From NCBI GenBank assembly GCA_036346225.1, contig JARFIW010001254.1, positions 1,895,001 through 1,959,000 on the forward strand: 64,000 nucleotides of DNA, in the 5' to 3' direction. A program made the position numbers and the translations under genes. Positions within the stretch are counted from its first letter, which is position 1. Every line of letters begins with the position of its first letter. The DNA is from Platerodrilus igneus. Taxonomy: Eukaryota; Arthropoda; Insecta; Coleoptera; Lycidae. The notes beneath the pieces are model-generated. The model made no database searches, had not been told where the DNA came from, and worked only from the letters and a program-made list of their open reading frames with translations. Positions 23,732-34,638 of the stretch are shown here, in pieces.

Positions 23732-23962
23732 TTAAAATAACTTCCAGTTACCTTGATATCCGTGTTGATGCAAGAATTCGTTTCTTTGCGCTTGCTCGCG
23801 GAGTAAAGCGTTGTAGTGCTCGAATCCATTTTTAATAACAGGATGTAAAAAGGAGACAAGTTTTTGACGCGTGGTCGAAAGGTTGTTCGCAATCATGTTA
23901 TCCGACCAGCATGTCGCCTGGTCCCGGAGAATTGCTTGGTCTTTTATGGTAGAAACGATCAC
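23732..23962 (-). CDS. Unassigned exon-like open frame
   Basis: A minus-strand frame with a higher GC content than its surroundings. It encodes a soluble, charged peptide containing QATCWSDNMIANN, HPVIKNGFEHYNAL and QRNEFLHQHG. The minus strand shows CAAG/GTAACT shortly before the stop, which could be a splice donor, so this may be one internal exon. I do not recognise the family, and no neighbouring exon was found. It could be part of an unknown mobile element or simply chance. Confidence 0.2.
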   Translation of the reverse strand: MIVSTIKDQAILRDQATCWSDNMIANNLSTTRQKLVSFLHPVIKNGFEHYNALLREQAQRNEFLHQHGYQGNWKLF

Positions 23963-25015
23963 TAAGAGTCGACCTTTAAGATGATCGATATATAGTTATG
24001 AAGTACATCATCACGGTATGTAATTATTTTATTTAGTATTTAAATTAATTCCTTGGTTTTTGTAGTGCAAGCTTTCTTTTATTACGTCGTATGATAACAT
24101 TTTAATTATTAGTAAAGTAGTACCAAAAGTTTTTTTTGTTATGGAACTTTGCATCATTTAGTTGGCGAGAGTATTGCAAGTTCATTATAGTTATAGAGTA
24201 ATGCATAGTTTTAGTTATTATACAGATTCCTTTGAAATGTTTTGAAGACATCCTATCGTAAACCACACCTGAATGTTCTCTTCAAATAGAAAACAAGTTT
24301 ATATTCCTAAGCGCAGGCGAAGGTTGCACAGCTGTTGTTAAAGTGGAACACAAAAATAGTTGGAATGGTACAAAGTTCAGTCTTAAATTGGTAAATACTA
24401 ATCGCTACTAGATTTACATGTCAGGCAAACATTTTTGTGGTGAGTGTTTTCTGATTCAATTCTCGTTTCATCAAACCATTACAGGAGATGTAGTTTTTTG
24501 CAAATTTTATATAGTGGTTTAAATTAGCATACACCTTTTTGTTCCAGAATTAATAGTTTGATGTAATATAATTGTTTGTAAGAACGCAAACTTTAAAGAT
24601 AACTTCCTAAGAATTTTAAAAGGTTAAACTTGAATTTGTTGTAACTAAACAGGTCACATCCTACTTTTGTTTGTCACATTTTACGAACTAGTTTTTTTAA
24701 AGTATAATTATTATCCAGATTATGTTATACCATAAGGAAATTTTCCAATTCATTCAGGAAATAAATTTTTATAAAAATTCAAGTCCAATCGTATATGAAA
24801 TAAGTCACTTCATTTATTAAATTTTGTAAGCCAAAACAGGATCCTATTTTGGTAACTAGTAAAGGTTGTATCATACTAACAAAAACTCAATATCCTTCTT
24901 AAAGAAGTTTAATAAATAAAATTGTTAAGATACCTAAAATTAATAAGAGATAACACTTGACTATTACTATATTTTGATGGATACAAAACATGGATACTTG
25001 TAAATTTGTATAAAA

Positions 25016-25055
<40 letters not shown>

Positions 25056-25699
25056 AGTGGTTTTAAAGAGCTAAATCTACGTATAAACAAAGTAATTTCA
25101 AAACACCCTGTATAAAGGAAACAAACAGAATTTACGTGCGAAATTTATTTCAGTTAGTTCATTTTTAAGCAACAGGTATTAACAAAATTTTAAAAATAAT
25201 GATTAAAATTTAGTAGAGTTGCAAAAAGAAATAAATTGTAGAAGCCAATGCCATTAATTTATTAATTTAATTGAGTGTAATTGAACGGTTATTTACGTAT
25301 AATATGCATAAAAGCGTGTAAAAATCATTTTTATAGATAATAAACAAGTTTCAAGAATATCGGCTAAACGGTCAGATGTTTTCGCATGAAACACTAATAA
25401 GGGGTTATTTAAACCACGTCCACGTGGGTTAGATAGCAGATGGTCAGGAATATCGATTTCTACCACTCAAACAAGCTGAGAAAGAGACGTAGAATATGCA
25501 TAAGCAAGGGACAGCGTTAGTATAGGCGCGATTTGTAAAACGTCAATGCATAGACTATTGGTCGATATCGTTAGTCGCACATCAGACAAGACACGGGAAT
25601 ATTGAATATTAATTTTCAGAAAATATCGTAACGGCGCGCTGAATTTCGAGGATGTAGAAATCGGTTGAAACAAAATTTTAAGAACGTGTTATTTTAAAT
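23963..25699. other. AT-rich sequence, no gene recognised
   Basis: No domain, repeat or RNA gene recognised apart from the TA run at 25021-25052. The minus-strand open frame at 25467-25673 resembles nothing known. Confidence 0.5.
25021..25052. repeat. (TA)n microsatellite
   Basis: About 16 TA units, followed by TTGTAGTGG. The CAGCAA / TTGCTG flanks of other TA repeats in this window are absent. Confidence 0.85.
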
Positions 25700-26860
25700 T
25701 ACATTTTTCACGGTAAGAGGGTCTGGAGAGGTTACAGTCGAAGCATATAAATACTTGACGAATTAGTACGGCTCGCTCTCTTATTTCATCGTGGCCTTAG
25801 TATTTGATCGCTTTAGACTACGTACGAAAGTTACCACGAGCTTGTAAGTATGGAAAACTATTTTAAATTATATAGCACGGTGTTAGCCTCATAATTTGTA
25901 CGCGAATTGTGCCGAGTTTACATTTTTTTATTGAGGTACCACATACATTTTTTTTAACAAGCTCGTGTAGTGACGTTATGTAACGTAAATTAAATTAAAT
26001 AATTATGAAAGAAGTATAATTAATTTGGATTTGGAAATTGGATACACCCTGAAGGCAGCGCCAGCAGCTCAACTTAAATGGGGTTCTTCTACTAATAGCT
26101 AGAAGCGGCCTGCAGAGCAGAAAGGAGCAAATATACGGCAGCGTCAACGGAGCAGAGATCTTCAAGAAATTCCAGGTAACGCTTTGAAATTGTGTTGTTA
26201 TAAACTATGAAACTATGAATATTGGGTGACGTATCAGAGTGAATTTTGAAGATATTGTGCATTATTTTGCGTATTGAAAATAATACGTATAACTAACTTT
26301 ATTATGGTATTTAAATATAAATCTGAAGGTGTATATAAAGCTTATTAACGTTCCTTCAGGAAGTTAAATTTTGTAAAGAGTACGTGGGTTTGTTTTTTTT
26401 GTTTGTTGTAAGAGTATGCGAAGTATAAGGGCATACATTATTCATAATTAACTGGGTTATCATGAGCTCACCATATTCCAGAGTTTACGTAGATTTAAAA
26501 TAAATTATAAAGAAAGGATGAGAAATAAGATATTATTCAGGGCCCATTTACTCAGGGTACATTCTATGTGTTTGATAATTTAAATTAAAATACAGGACAT
26601 TACAAAATAGGATTTATGGAGGTGTAACTTGATCACTGAAATGTGGATAATATTGAATTCTATTTGTAAATAGTGATAAATAAAAGATTGTATGATTGTT
26701 GTATTTTGTGGTTTTATTGAGAGTGCGTGAACGATGCAAAGCATAATAGTGAATCTAGGTATCCAAGAGGAGGTCCAACAGAGCTAGCCGGAAGCAGTTG
26801 TAGAAAGCTATTCAACCGAGGAAGAGAGGAATCTGGGTAAGAAATTATTTTTTTTTAAAT
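25700..26860 (+). repeat. LTR-like segment, second relative of the 53.8 kb LTR
   Basis: Carries the same ordered boxes as 53830-55322: CATATAAATAC at about 25745 (TATA-like; compare ATTATAAAAGC at 54012), TTCCAGGTAACG at 26170, GTAAAGAGTA near 26375, TGAGCTCACCAT at 26463, TGTGGTTTTATT near 26707 and AGAGCTAGCCGG at about 26788. Identity between boxes is low. No primer-binding site or gag follows, so this could be a solo LTR or a truncated element. Confidence 0.4.
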
Positions 26861-26938
26861 TTTTTTATTTTTGGTGAAATTTTCGATTTTTGTATAAATT
26901 AATTTTCGAAACTACTGCGAATCCGGAGGGTACCACGG

Positions 26939-26940
<2 letters not shown>

Positions 26941-27001
<61 letters not shown>
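26941..27001. repeat. (TA)n microsatellite, 61 bases
   Basis: Pure alternating run preceded by CCACGGCAA, which differs by one base from the CACAGCAA flank at 1466 and 2793. Confidence 0.9.
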
Positions 27002-27004
<3 letters not shown>

Positions 27005-28169
27005 CGTTAAACCAATAGGTGGATTAAGGTGTTTCAAAACTTTCTTTCATTAAAGTTAACAATAATTTTTTTATAAAGCAAGCAACCAAATTCATAAAAC
27101 TTTTGAGTGTAGAGAGAAAGACCACTGATATTATATTGGTAAGGCATTTTTGGAGGGATAATTTTAACTTGCTAATCTTTTTGGAATTTATTTTTTTGAT
27201 AAAGTAACTAGGCTCTAATGTAGCCCTAGTTCTACAAATCTTTTTGAGGTGATTAAATTTTCAGACAGTACGAGGTCATCATTCCAAGTCGAGCTCGCAG
27301 TGTTAGCGGTAAGTAAGTAATATTGTTATACGTTTCGGTTATTCAAAAGATTTTTTTTCGAAGATTTCCGTATCTTATCTTCGAATTGTTAGACATTACA
27401 GTTATTATTAACATACGGTGGCGTCCATTAAAAAATTCCTTTTTTTTTATCGTATACCATCCTACGACCCTGTCTCATTGATCTGCTCTAAGTTGAAGAA
27501 ACTTAGCTGGTTGGAAGATCTTTTTAGAGGGTCCTATTGTACTCAAAGCCGTTTTCCATACATTTTACCCTGGGCTTGAATTCTAGACAGGAACTACTCT
27601 TAATTTATAGAGGCTCTGCCGCCTATAAAGTAGAGTAGTTACATTAATATAAAAAAAAGTGTAACAATGTGTGAACCTTTACTGGCATGCAAGTGTTGTT
27701 TGTGCAACAGGTACTGCCTTCCTTACTCGTTATTGAACCCCTCCTAAATCATACAGACTTAAAAGCATCGCCAAAAAGCGGGGTTTTTAATTATAATAGC
27801 GTTCGATATCGTTATATGGTTAAAGCAAGTTACAGTCCAGCATTAAAGATGAAATTTAAGTAAGTGATTAAGGTTATACATCATTTCTCCTTTTACTTAT
27901 TATCGTCCAAAATCCCTCAACCAAATCCTAGTTAAATTGTGTTTCACGTCCTCAATACTTTAAATTATATATTTCGTTTGATTGGGACAATGATATAAAT
28001 TTCATTATCGTTATAAAGCTGTATAGACATTTTCTTACATTTTTGTTTTTAAATCGTTACAGTCTAAGAAGATTTTTGTTTCGGTGTAGAAAGTATCTTT
28101 TTCGTTAAAGCTCTAACGCGAGTTTTAAATTAAAATAAACACCAGGTAACTATACAATACAAGTATACA
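27002..28169. other. AT-rich sequence, no gene recognised
   Basis: No coding potential or repeat family recognised between the TA run and the SINE, whose left target duplication AGTATACA is at 28162-28169. Confidence 0.5.
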
Positions 28170-28468
28170 CTACATTTGATTTTCCAATTCTCCACTCAAA
28201 GGTACTACATTGGCCAGGAAGCAAGTTTTTACCTTGAAATTATGAATTTTGCCAAACCCTTGCTGTTCCAAGCAAGATAGAGATCTTTAACGTGCGTGAC
28301 AACACTCACACATGGGATCTACACTTTAAGTCTCATCCGAACCAAGGCGTATTTTTGCGAAAAATTCCTGCCTAACATTTTTCAAGTGGACCGTGTCGGG
28401 ATTCGAACGCGGAATCTTGGGCATAGTAGTCACACCCATACCATTTATGGCGCAGAGCCGTGGTACAC
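28170..28468 (-). mobile_element. tRNA-derived SINE, copy 2
   Basis: 299 bases bounded by AGTATACA at 28162-28169 and 28469-28476. It aligns along its whole length with copy 1 at 22595-22893, including GCACGTTAAAGATC. The B box (CGTTCGAATCC) is close to consensus, while the A box is damaged (GCCATAAATGGTATGGG), so this copy is older or less active. Confidence 0.8.
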
Positions 28469-28639
28469 AGTATACAGCAAATGCATCACGTTTTAGGAAT
28501 TTCTTGGTTACAAACATTTGGTCGCTTTATACTTGCCTTTGTCTATTTGGATGGTATACAGCAATACAAATTTGCACATTATGTCGGCATCTTTATTAAA
28601 CGAAAGGTTTAAGCAGGTTGGGAATTTTGAATTTCGTTT

Positions 28640-30704
28640 ACCTCAAAATTTGGCAGTGCTACTGTTTCGTTAGGAATACGGTACCTGCATTTCTGTCTAA
28701 AACCATCCTTTCGGTATAGGGTTATTAAATTTTAAACTCGCAGTACTTCTTTATTGATACCGTTATTTGTAAACACATTTGTTTCAACATGATAACCACG
28801 GAAGCGTTATTGTTTCAAGGAAATGCCGCCTTAGAAAGGTTAATAGCCTTACAACAAACACTCATTTTGTTGGATCAACCAAACGATAACTTTGTAGAAG
28901 TTAAGGCTAGAGCATAATTATCCTCAGAAATTATTTCAGAGTTCAAAACACCTTATTTCAATTGTCTTTTGGACGAAAACAGTATAGGAGAAATTTCCCA
29001 CATATACATTGATTTAGATAAACAATTTCTTCAAATTAATATACGGTTCATGCAAATGCAAAGACAGTTTGATGTAAAATTGCTACTCGCACCGCAGGTG
29101 GTTGAGACCCAAACAACGACGAGTAACATAATGTTATTACCTACACAAGTATTTAAACTGAAAGATGTCGAATAGTACTTTAACTCTTTTCGTACTTTGA
29201 TAGATTCCAATCGAGTTTCTCTAATTGAAAAGTATTACTTTTTGTTTAACAGCACATCAAACATTTAGCTGTCTGTAATGATAGTCGATATGAAAATAAA
29301 CGATTTGTTCTTACCACTTATTTAAATTGCACGGAACGAGCTTCGAAAGTAAACTCTACTATGTCAGAAAATGTTCGCTGGTTATTAAATGTATTTACTG
29401 AAAGCACTAGTGCTTTGAAACATTTTGAAAACTTGGATTTGTTTGATTCAATTATTTTTAATTGGTTATTGTAGAAGTTAGATTTAGATACTGTCAAACG
29501 TTTTGAAATGCAAAATGTTTCGGAAATATCAGCCGTTGAAGAGTTGAAGGCATTTTTAAATCAATTGCTGAAATCGTTGAGGTAAACGATTTGATGTCTC
29601 AAAAACATCAAAAACCTTCAATCATGCTACCAAAGGTAAAACAGAATCTTGGTATTCAAATAGACAAAATTCAGCTCGCGTGGCGTTTGCGACTATGTCA
29701 CCAAAAGAATAATGACACACTTAATTTATTCCTGCAATGAGTTCCTGGATACATCCATCCCGGGACGTTTGTATTTCGTTAAAAAAACATATTTTTGAAT
29801 TGTTTGTTTAGTTCACACCATGTGAATAATTGTCATTCAAAATTTGGTTGTAAAAAATGTCGCAAATTTCACCAGACATTGATACACTTTTAAAATGATA
29901 ATACTCGTTCAAGTACACTCCCTGATTACTCCAAAAATGTAGTTAAAAGCAATGAAGTTTCTTTGGTTTCGAATCAATGGCCTGAAGTGAATTCATTATT
30001 TTCTCATTCAGTTGTTAATACTACCCTTTGGTTAGTCACTGCTCAGGTAGCAATTGATGATGGCTTTGGGAACTACAAAGTGTTAGGAGACTCTTAGACA
30101 GTAAGAGTATATAAAATATTATTAAAGAAAAGTGTCGTCAAAGGCTCTTTTTTGCAGAAGTACAAAAATCTGGCAAAGGTTCGAGGTTTACCATTGAGTT
30201 TCGTCAGCTTTCAGTGGTAGTCTGTCGTGTCGTATTCAGAAGTACAAAAATCTGGCAAAGGTTCGAGGTTTAACATTGAGTTTCGTCAGCTTTCAGTGGT
30301 AGTCTGTCGTGTCGTATTAACTCTTATCATTAAATTCATACATACTCAGTCAGATTTTAATTAACAATTTTTGGTTTTACCGGAAATGTGGTCAATTGCC
30401 GGTCACACTTTAGTTAAAACACCAATGGAATCGTACAGATGAATTACATTTGGTTGAGCCAAAGTTCTTTGTATCTGCGAAAATCGATTTGTTGTTAGGA
30501 GCAGACATTTTCGTCCAAATTTTATTGAATGAATCTCGTCTCAGACAACCGGATGAACCGATCGCAATTTGCAACAAATTTGGTTGGTTCTGATTGGTAA
30601 AGTAGGTTGTCCAGAAACGATTTCCACTTCATTGAGTGCTTATGTGGAGCCGATCCATGAAACTCTAACTCGTTTTTGGGAATTGGAAAGCTAATATATT
30701 CTTA
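28640..30704 (+). pseudogene. BEL/Pao gag and protease remnant
   Basis: A possible primer-binding site TGGCAGTGCTACTG lies at about 28651. An ATG at 28789 opens ITTEALLFQGNAALERL. Later frames give ENSIGEISHIYIDLDKQF, then SENVRWLLNVFTESTSALKHF and FEMQNVSE, in the order of a Pao gag. A damaged Cys/His segment (CKKCRKFHQ) follows at about 29850, then a protease-like stretch VTAQVAIDDGFGNYKVLGDS, in which the usual catalytic LLDSGSQ is degraded. Next come KIDLLLGADIF, a trace of FGWVLIGKV, and FWELES at about 30690, the start of the pol polyprotein. At least ten stops and frame changes are present. Sequence belonging to a different LTR element begins at 30705, so reverse transcriptase is absent. 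Confidence 0.75.
30155..30318 (+). repeat. Tandem duplication, two units of 82 bp
   Basis: Two adjacent copies of a unit beginning CAGAAGTACAAAAATCTGG and ending GTCGTGTCGTATT. They differ at one position (ACCATT versus AACATT). The duplication lies within the BEL/Pao protease remnant and is much younger than the decay around it. Confidence 0.9.
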
Positions 30705-33210
30705 GGTTGTTCGTTTAATACGATTCTTTATTACAAATGCTTGAAGTACCTCAATTTTTCTATCCAGTATTCTCGTCGTTCCCTTGCATACCGTGAGGCT
30801 TGACAGTTATTGTTTCGTTTTGGTTTGCACTGTTTGTTTTCCTACACGTTCCTTTTCTTACTCTTTGGTTTTTTCACGCGAAACCAACTTCTTTCCTTGA
30901 AGTTGAAAACTTGTATATTTTTTCCCCAGATATATCCGTCTTCCGACGACTTTTACGGTGTTAGGCAATTCCATTTCTTTTTCCTATATCCTTTATATTT
31001 CTTGACATAATCCGGTGTATTGGTACTCCGAGCCGGATACATTTATTTGTTTTCTGAAAAAAATTTTCTTTTGGCTCATCCTATTAGTGAATAGTGCTTC
31101 TTCGAGCCGGATAACATTAATTCTTGTTTTTGGTTTTCTTTGGGTTTTCTGAGACAAATTTTCATTTGGTCCATCCTGCTAGTGTATATTGGTTCTTCGA
31201 GCCGAATAAACTTTTTTTGTTTTTTCGGTTTTTGGGTTTTCTGATAAGAATTTTCTTTTAATTTGTCCTGTTGATGTGCTGCCTGGTCCGTTGCTTCTGC
31301 TACCTACTCCAACCTTTTAATTTTGCTGGGGTAGGAATTTGTTACGTTCCGTCCCTATAATTAAAATTTGACGCATAGTTAATTTAAGAATGCATATCCA
31401 GTACTGTCTTCACGGTTATTTGCGTGTATTAACGAATCTGGCAGAATTTGTCAATTGAAACGGTTGCTTATTCATCGTCCTGTAGAATGTGGGTTATATA
31501 TTCAGGTATAAAATTTAAGGTACTTCGAATTTATTTCGAGTTAGCCGTAAAATTTGCGATTATTACTATCAGTAACAAAGTTAAATGTTTTAAATTTATT
31601 CTATTTTGAAAACGTGCTAGAACTCGGGTTTTATTATTACAAAGTATGGAAATTTCTTTTGGTTATCAATGGTTAAATACATGCATTTCTTCAATAGGTT
31701 TTTTAGTACATGCAAAAACACTTGCTTCAGAATTATTATAATACGCTCAAGAACGTGGTTTTCTATAGTTAAAACATTTGTTTCGGAAATATTACATTTT
31801 TGGGTTTTGGGTCTCTAATGTGGACTTTTCGATTCATTCGCTGTAAAACTTTTATTTTAGATCCGAATTAAGAGATATTTCTATGAGAATTCACTGATAG
31901 ATTTATAACCTGGAATTTTGAAATTAGTTTGTACGAAGCTGTTACTTTGAGAGATGGAATTTTTCCACTAACGAAATTACTTACGACGATTTGTGCTAAA
32001 TTACTTTGAACTACTGCAATCCATCTCCACGTAACATGTATAGACATATATTTTAGGTCAAGTAATGATGCGCTCCTAAGCTACTGGTCAAGGGAAGTGA
32101 AGAGTTACTCCGCTCACTCTTGCTTCTTCTGAATCTGATCCACTTGGTTTTCTAGGAAAAGATTTTGGTATGCTGTGCCATGTGATTCCGCCTATGTCGA
32201 CTAAAACCAGTATGGGGCCAGAGCGGAATGTCCAACCAATCTGTAAGAATTCCTATTTCTTGTCTGCGTTGCTTTGATGACATACATCAGGAATAATTGT
32301 GTATGGGGTTCTTTTATTTACGCTTTTCTGGTTGTTTATCGCACAAATTGAGGTATCACAATGTTGAAATTAAATGCACTTCATTCGAACTGGCGAAATA
32401 TACTAATGAAGACAGCTTCATCTTGTTCTGGTATTAATTTTTAAGACATAATTTTTCAGCTATATAAAAATTTAGCACACACTACGCAAAATTACGACGT
32501 TTGCTAACATTGTTTTTTCTTCAGTCACGGAGAAAAAATGCATTTTGACTCGTAGCGTAGTTACTGACTGTAATTTACCTTTACTATGTTTTTTTTTAAT
32601 TACTTGACAGGCATTATTTGTGGACAATGTATAAGTATAAGGTTGGTAAAACTTTTTTTAATTCCTGCTTTGTATAAACACTAGCATTAAGATAGTAATT
32701 TAGGTTAAGGTAACCAAAGATGGGTATTATTTATTTTTGCCGAAGTTTTTGCAATACGTAAATCCTCTGGGATATTTTTGATAAATGTTTTGTTCTATAC
32801 GAATTGGGTTTCCTTCTTTTACATGTTGATTTCTTAAGGGTTTGTAAATAAATTTCTTTTCGAGGTTTCCTTTTTCTTTCTGTGTAACCCACCCCACTCT
32901 ACGACATTTTTAGCTAGCACGGCATTAATTCTTTGAATTCCCCATGTTTTTGTTGCGGTACTCGGTGCGGGCTTACTGTTACTTAACCGTCTTTTTCCTT
33001 ATCTGCACGGATTACCATAACAACTTGAAAAAAAGTCAAATCATAAAAAGAATCAGAATGTTCTTACCAAATATTAACAGGTATTCAGTAAAATAATACA
33101 GAAACTTAACATTTCAAAACCTCCTTGAACTGAATTACAGCATTTCAATCAATTGATAGGATTCCGTGAGTGGAAATTGGAATAGTTTTTATTACCAATA
33201 GTCTCATTAA
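30705..33210 (+). mobile_element. Second, partial copy of the pol-less LTR element (3' part)
   Basis: Aligns, in opposite orientation, with the 8.4-15.2 kb element: GTTCGTTTAATACGATTC at 30712, the region with TTCGCGAAA-like and TTTCTTGA segments, CTACTCCAACCTTTTAATTT and GGGGTAGGAA before TTTGTTACGTTC at 31340. From there an LTR begins (TGTTACG), but its first ~1.5 kb is not obviously similar to the first copy. Similarity returns at 32890-33020 (CTCTACGACATTTTTAGC, TTGCGGTACTCGGTG, TGCACGGATTACCATAACA). The LTR fades by about 33210. Joined directly to the BEL/Pao remnant on its left without gag. Confidence 0.6.
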
Positions 33211-33374
33211 TGTTTGTTATTTGTCGCGTTAGGGCCTCTTAACTGGCCCAGGCCCACCTGCTGTGCGGGATGTCTGTTTCGCCACTGTTACTGTTCCTGT
33301 TGCACGAGAATGCAAGAGTTTGATTTCTGCACCAAAAGAAAAAGAAAAACTCGCAATTTTAAAACTGTTTAAAA

Positions 33375-33700
33375 TAAATGTTACAAAAATTATTGGCTTA
33401 TGTTTGATATTTTTTATCTGTGTCAGGGGTGTCAACTTAAACATTAAAATTGGAAGTTTCTCAATTTTGTTGTTTTTTTACAGGAAGTCCAGCCTGATGC
33501 CCTGATGGTCTTTTCTTTCATTAATTCTTGTATAAAGGTACACTGGCTAGAAATACTTCAAAGCAAACTAGTATGAACAATTACCACAAAGATGGAAATG
33601 AATGCCACGCAAAGTAATATAAACGAGTACGCACAAGATTAAAAGGTACTATATCAAATTAAATTATTTTATGTATTCAATTAATCTGTTACTGCATGTG
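33375..33700 (+). repeat. Dispersed repeat, plus-strand copy
   Basis: Aligns with the reverse complement of 46270-46625 at roughly 80% identity. Matching blocks include AAAATTATTGG, TTTTTTATCTGTG, CAACTTAAACATTAAAAT, CATTAATTCTTG and AAAGGTACACTGGCTA. No coding potential is consistent between the two copies. Class unknown; neither end shows inverted repeats or a target duplication that I can define. Confidence 0.65.
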
Positions 33701-34638
33701 TTGCAAGTATTTAAGAATTGTTGTTAGACATAGATATTTTTAAATAAGAAATAGCACATCAGTAATTTGATCATAAAAGACATGGGTAATGGAAGATGTA
33801 AATTTGCAATCTTTAATTGCAATAGTTCAAAAGCTAAATGTTTGTTTTGATAATAACAAATTAATTGAACCTGATATCGCTCAAGGGCCACGTAGCTTTA
33901 GTAGACCAAATAATTTACATATGCAAGTAAATTTGTGCTTACCAAAGTAACAGATCTATGATGTGGTAATAATTTACCATGTTAAAGAAGTGAATTACTA
34001 CTAATTAACTGTGCACTAATGATATATATTTTTTTATTGATTGATGGACGGGTGTACAATTTTTCTTTATTTATTTCAGTTTATTTCAATTATAGACAAT
34101 TCTCACTTTTAAACAATTTTTTTGATAAGCAACGAAAGATTCCTGTTGGTCTTAAAAAAATGCTCAAACAGAAGTAGGAGTTGTGGTCTGAAGTAGATGC
34201 ATCTTGTGTAAAAGTAAAATCTATAAAATTCCCCGTGAATTATAATTGTTAATTATTTGATATCCTCTAAACCACATAGCGTTCGTTGCTATATTAACGT
34301 TATGTAGTTTTTTTCAGGTTTAGTAGGCTCAAAAAATTAAAATAATCATTACTAAGGAATTTAGCGTCCTCCCTCAAATTTCTCAAAAGTGATAAACACT
34401 TTTTTTACTAACGTAGTGGCGCTCACATCACTAGCTTTCTCTTATTTGCTTCAATTCCCTTAATCTGCAGATTATTTTCCGCAAACCCCTCCCCGGAATA
34501 TTGTCCAATCAAACCGGTTATCACCCAAATTCTGATTACGTTTAAATAATATAAAATTTATATAAATTAACATACAAATGGCGGCACCGGAATCTCCACA
34601 ATGTTTTCTTAAAATATTTGCGTATTAAAGAATTAATG
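33701..34638. other. AT-rich sequence, no gene recognised
   Basis: No domain or repeat family recognised up to the truncated 5' end of the LINE at 34639. Confidence 0.5.
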
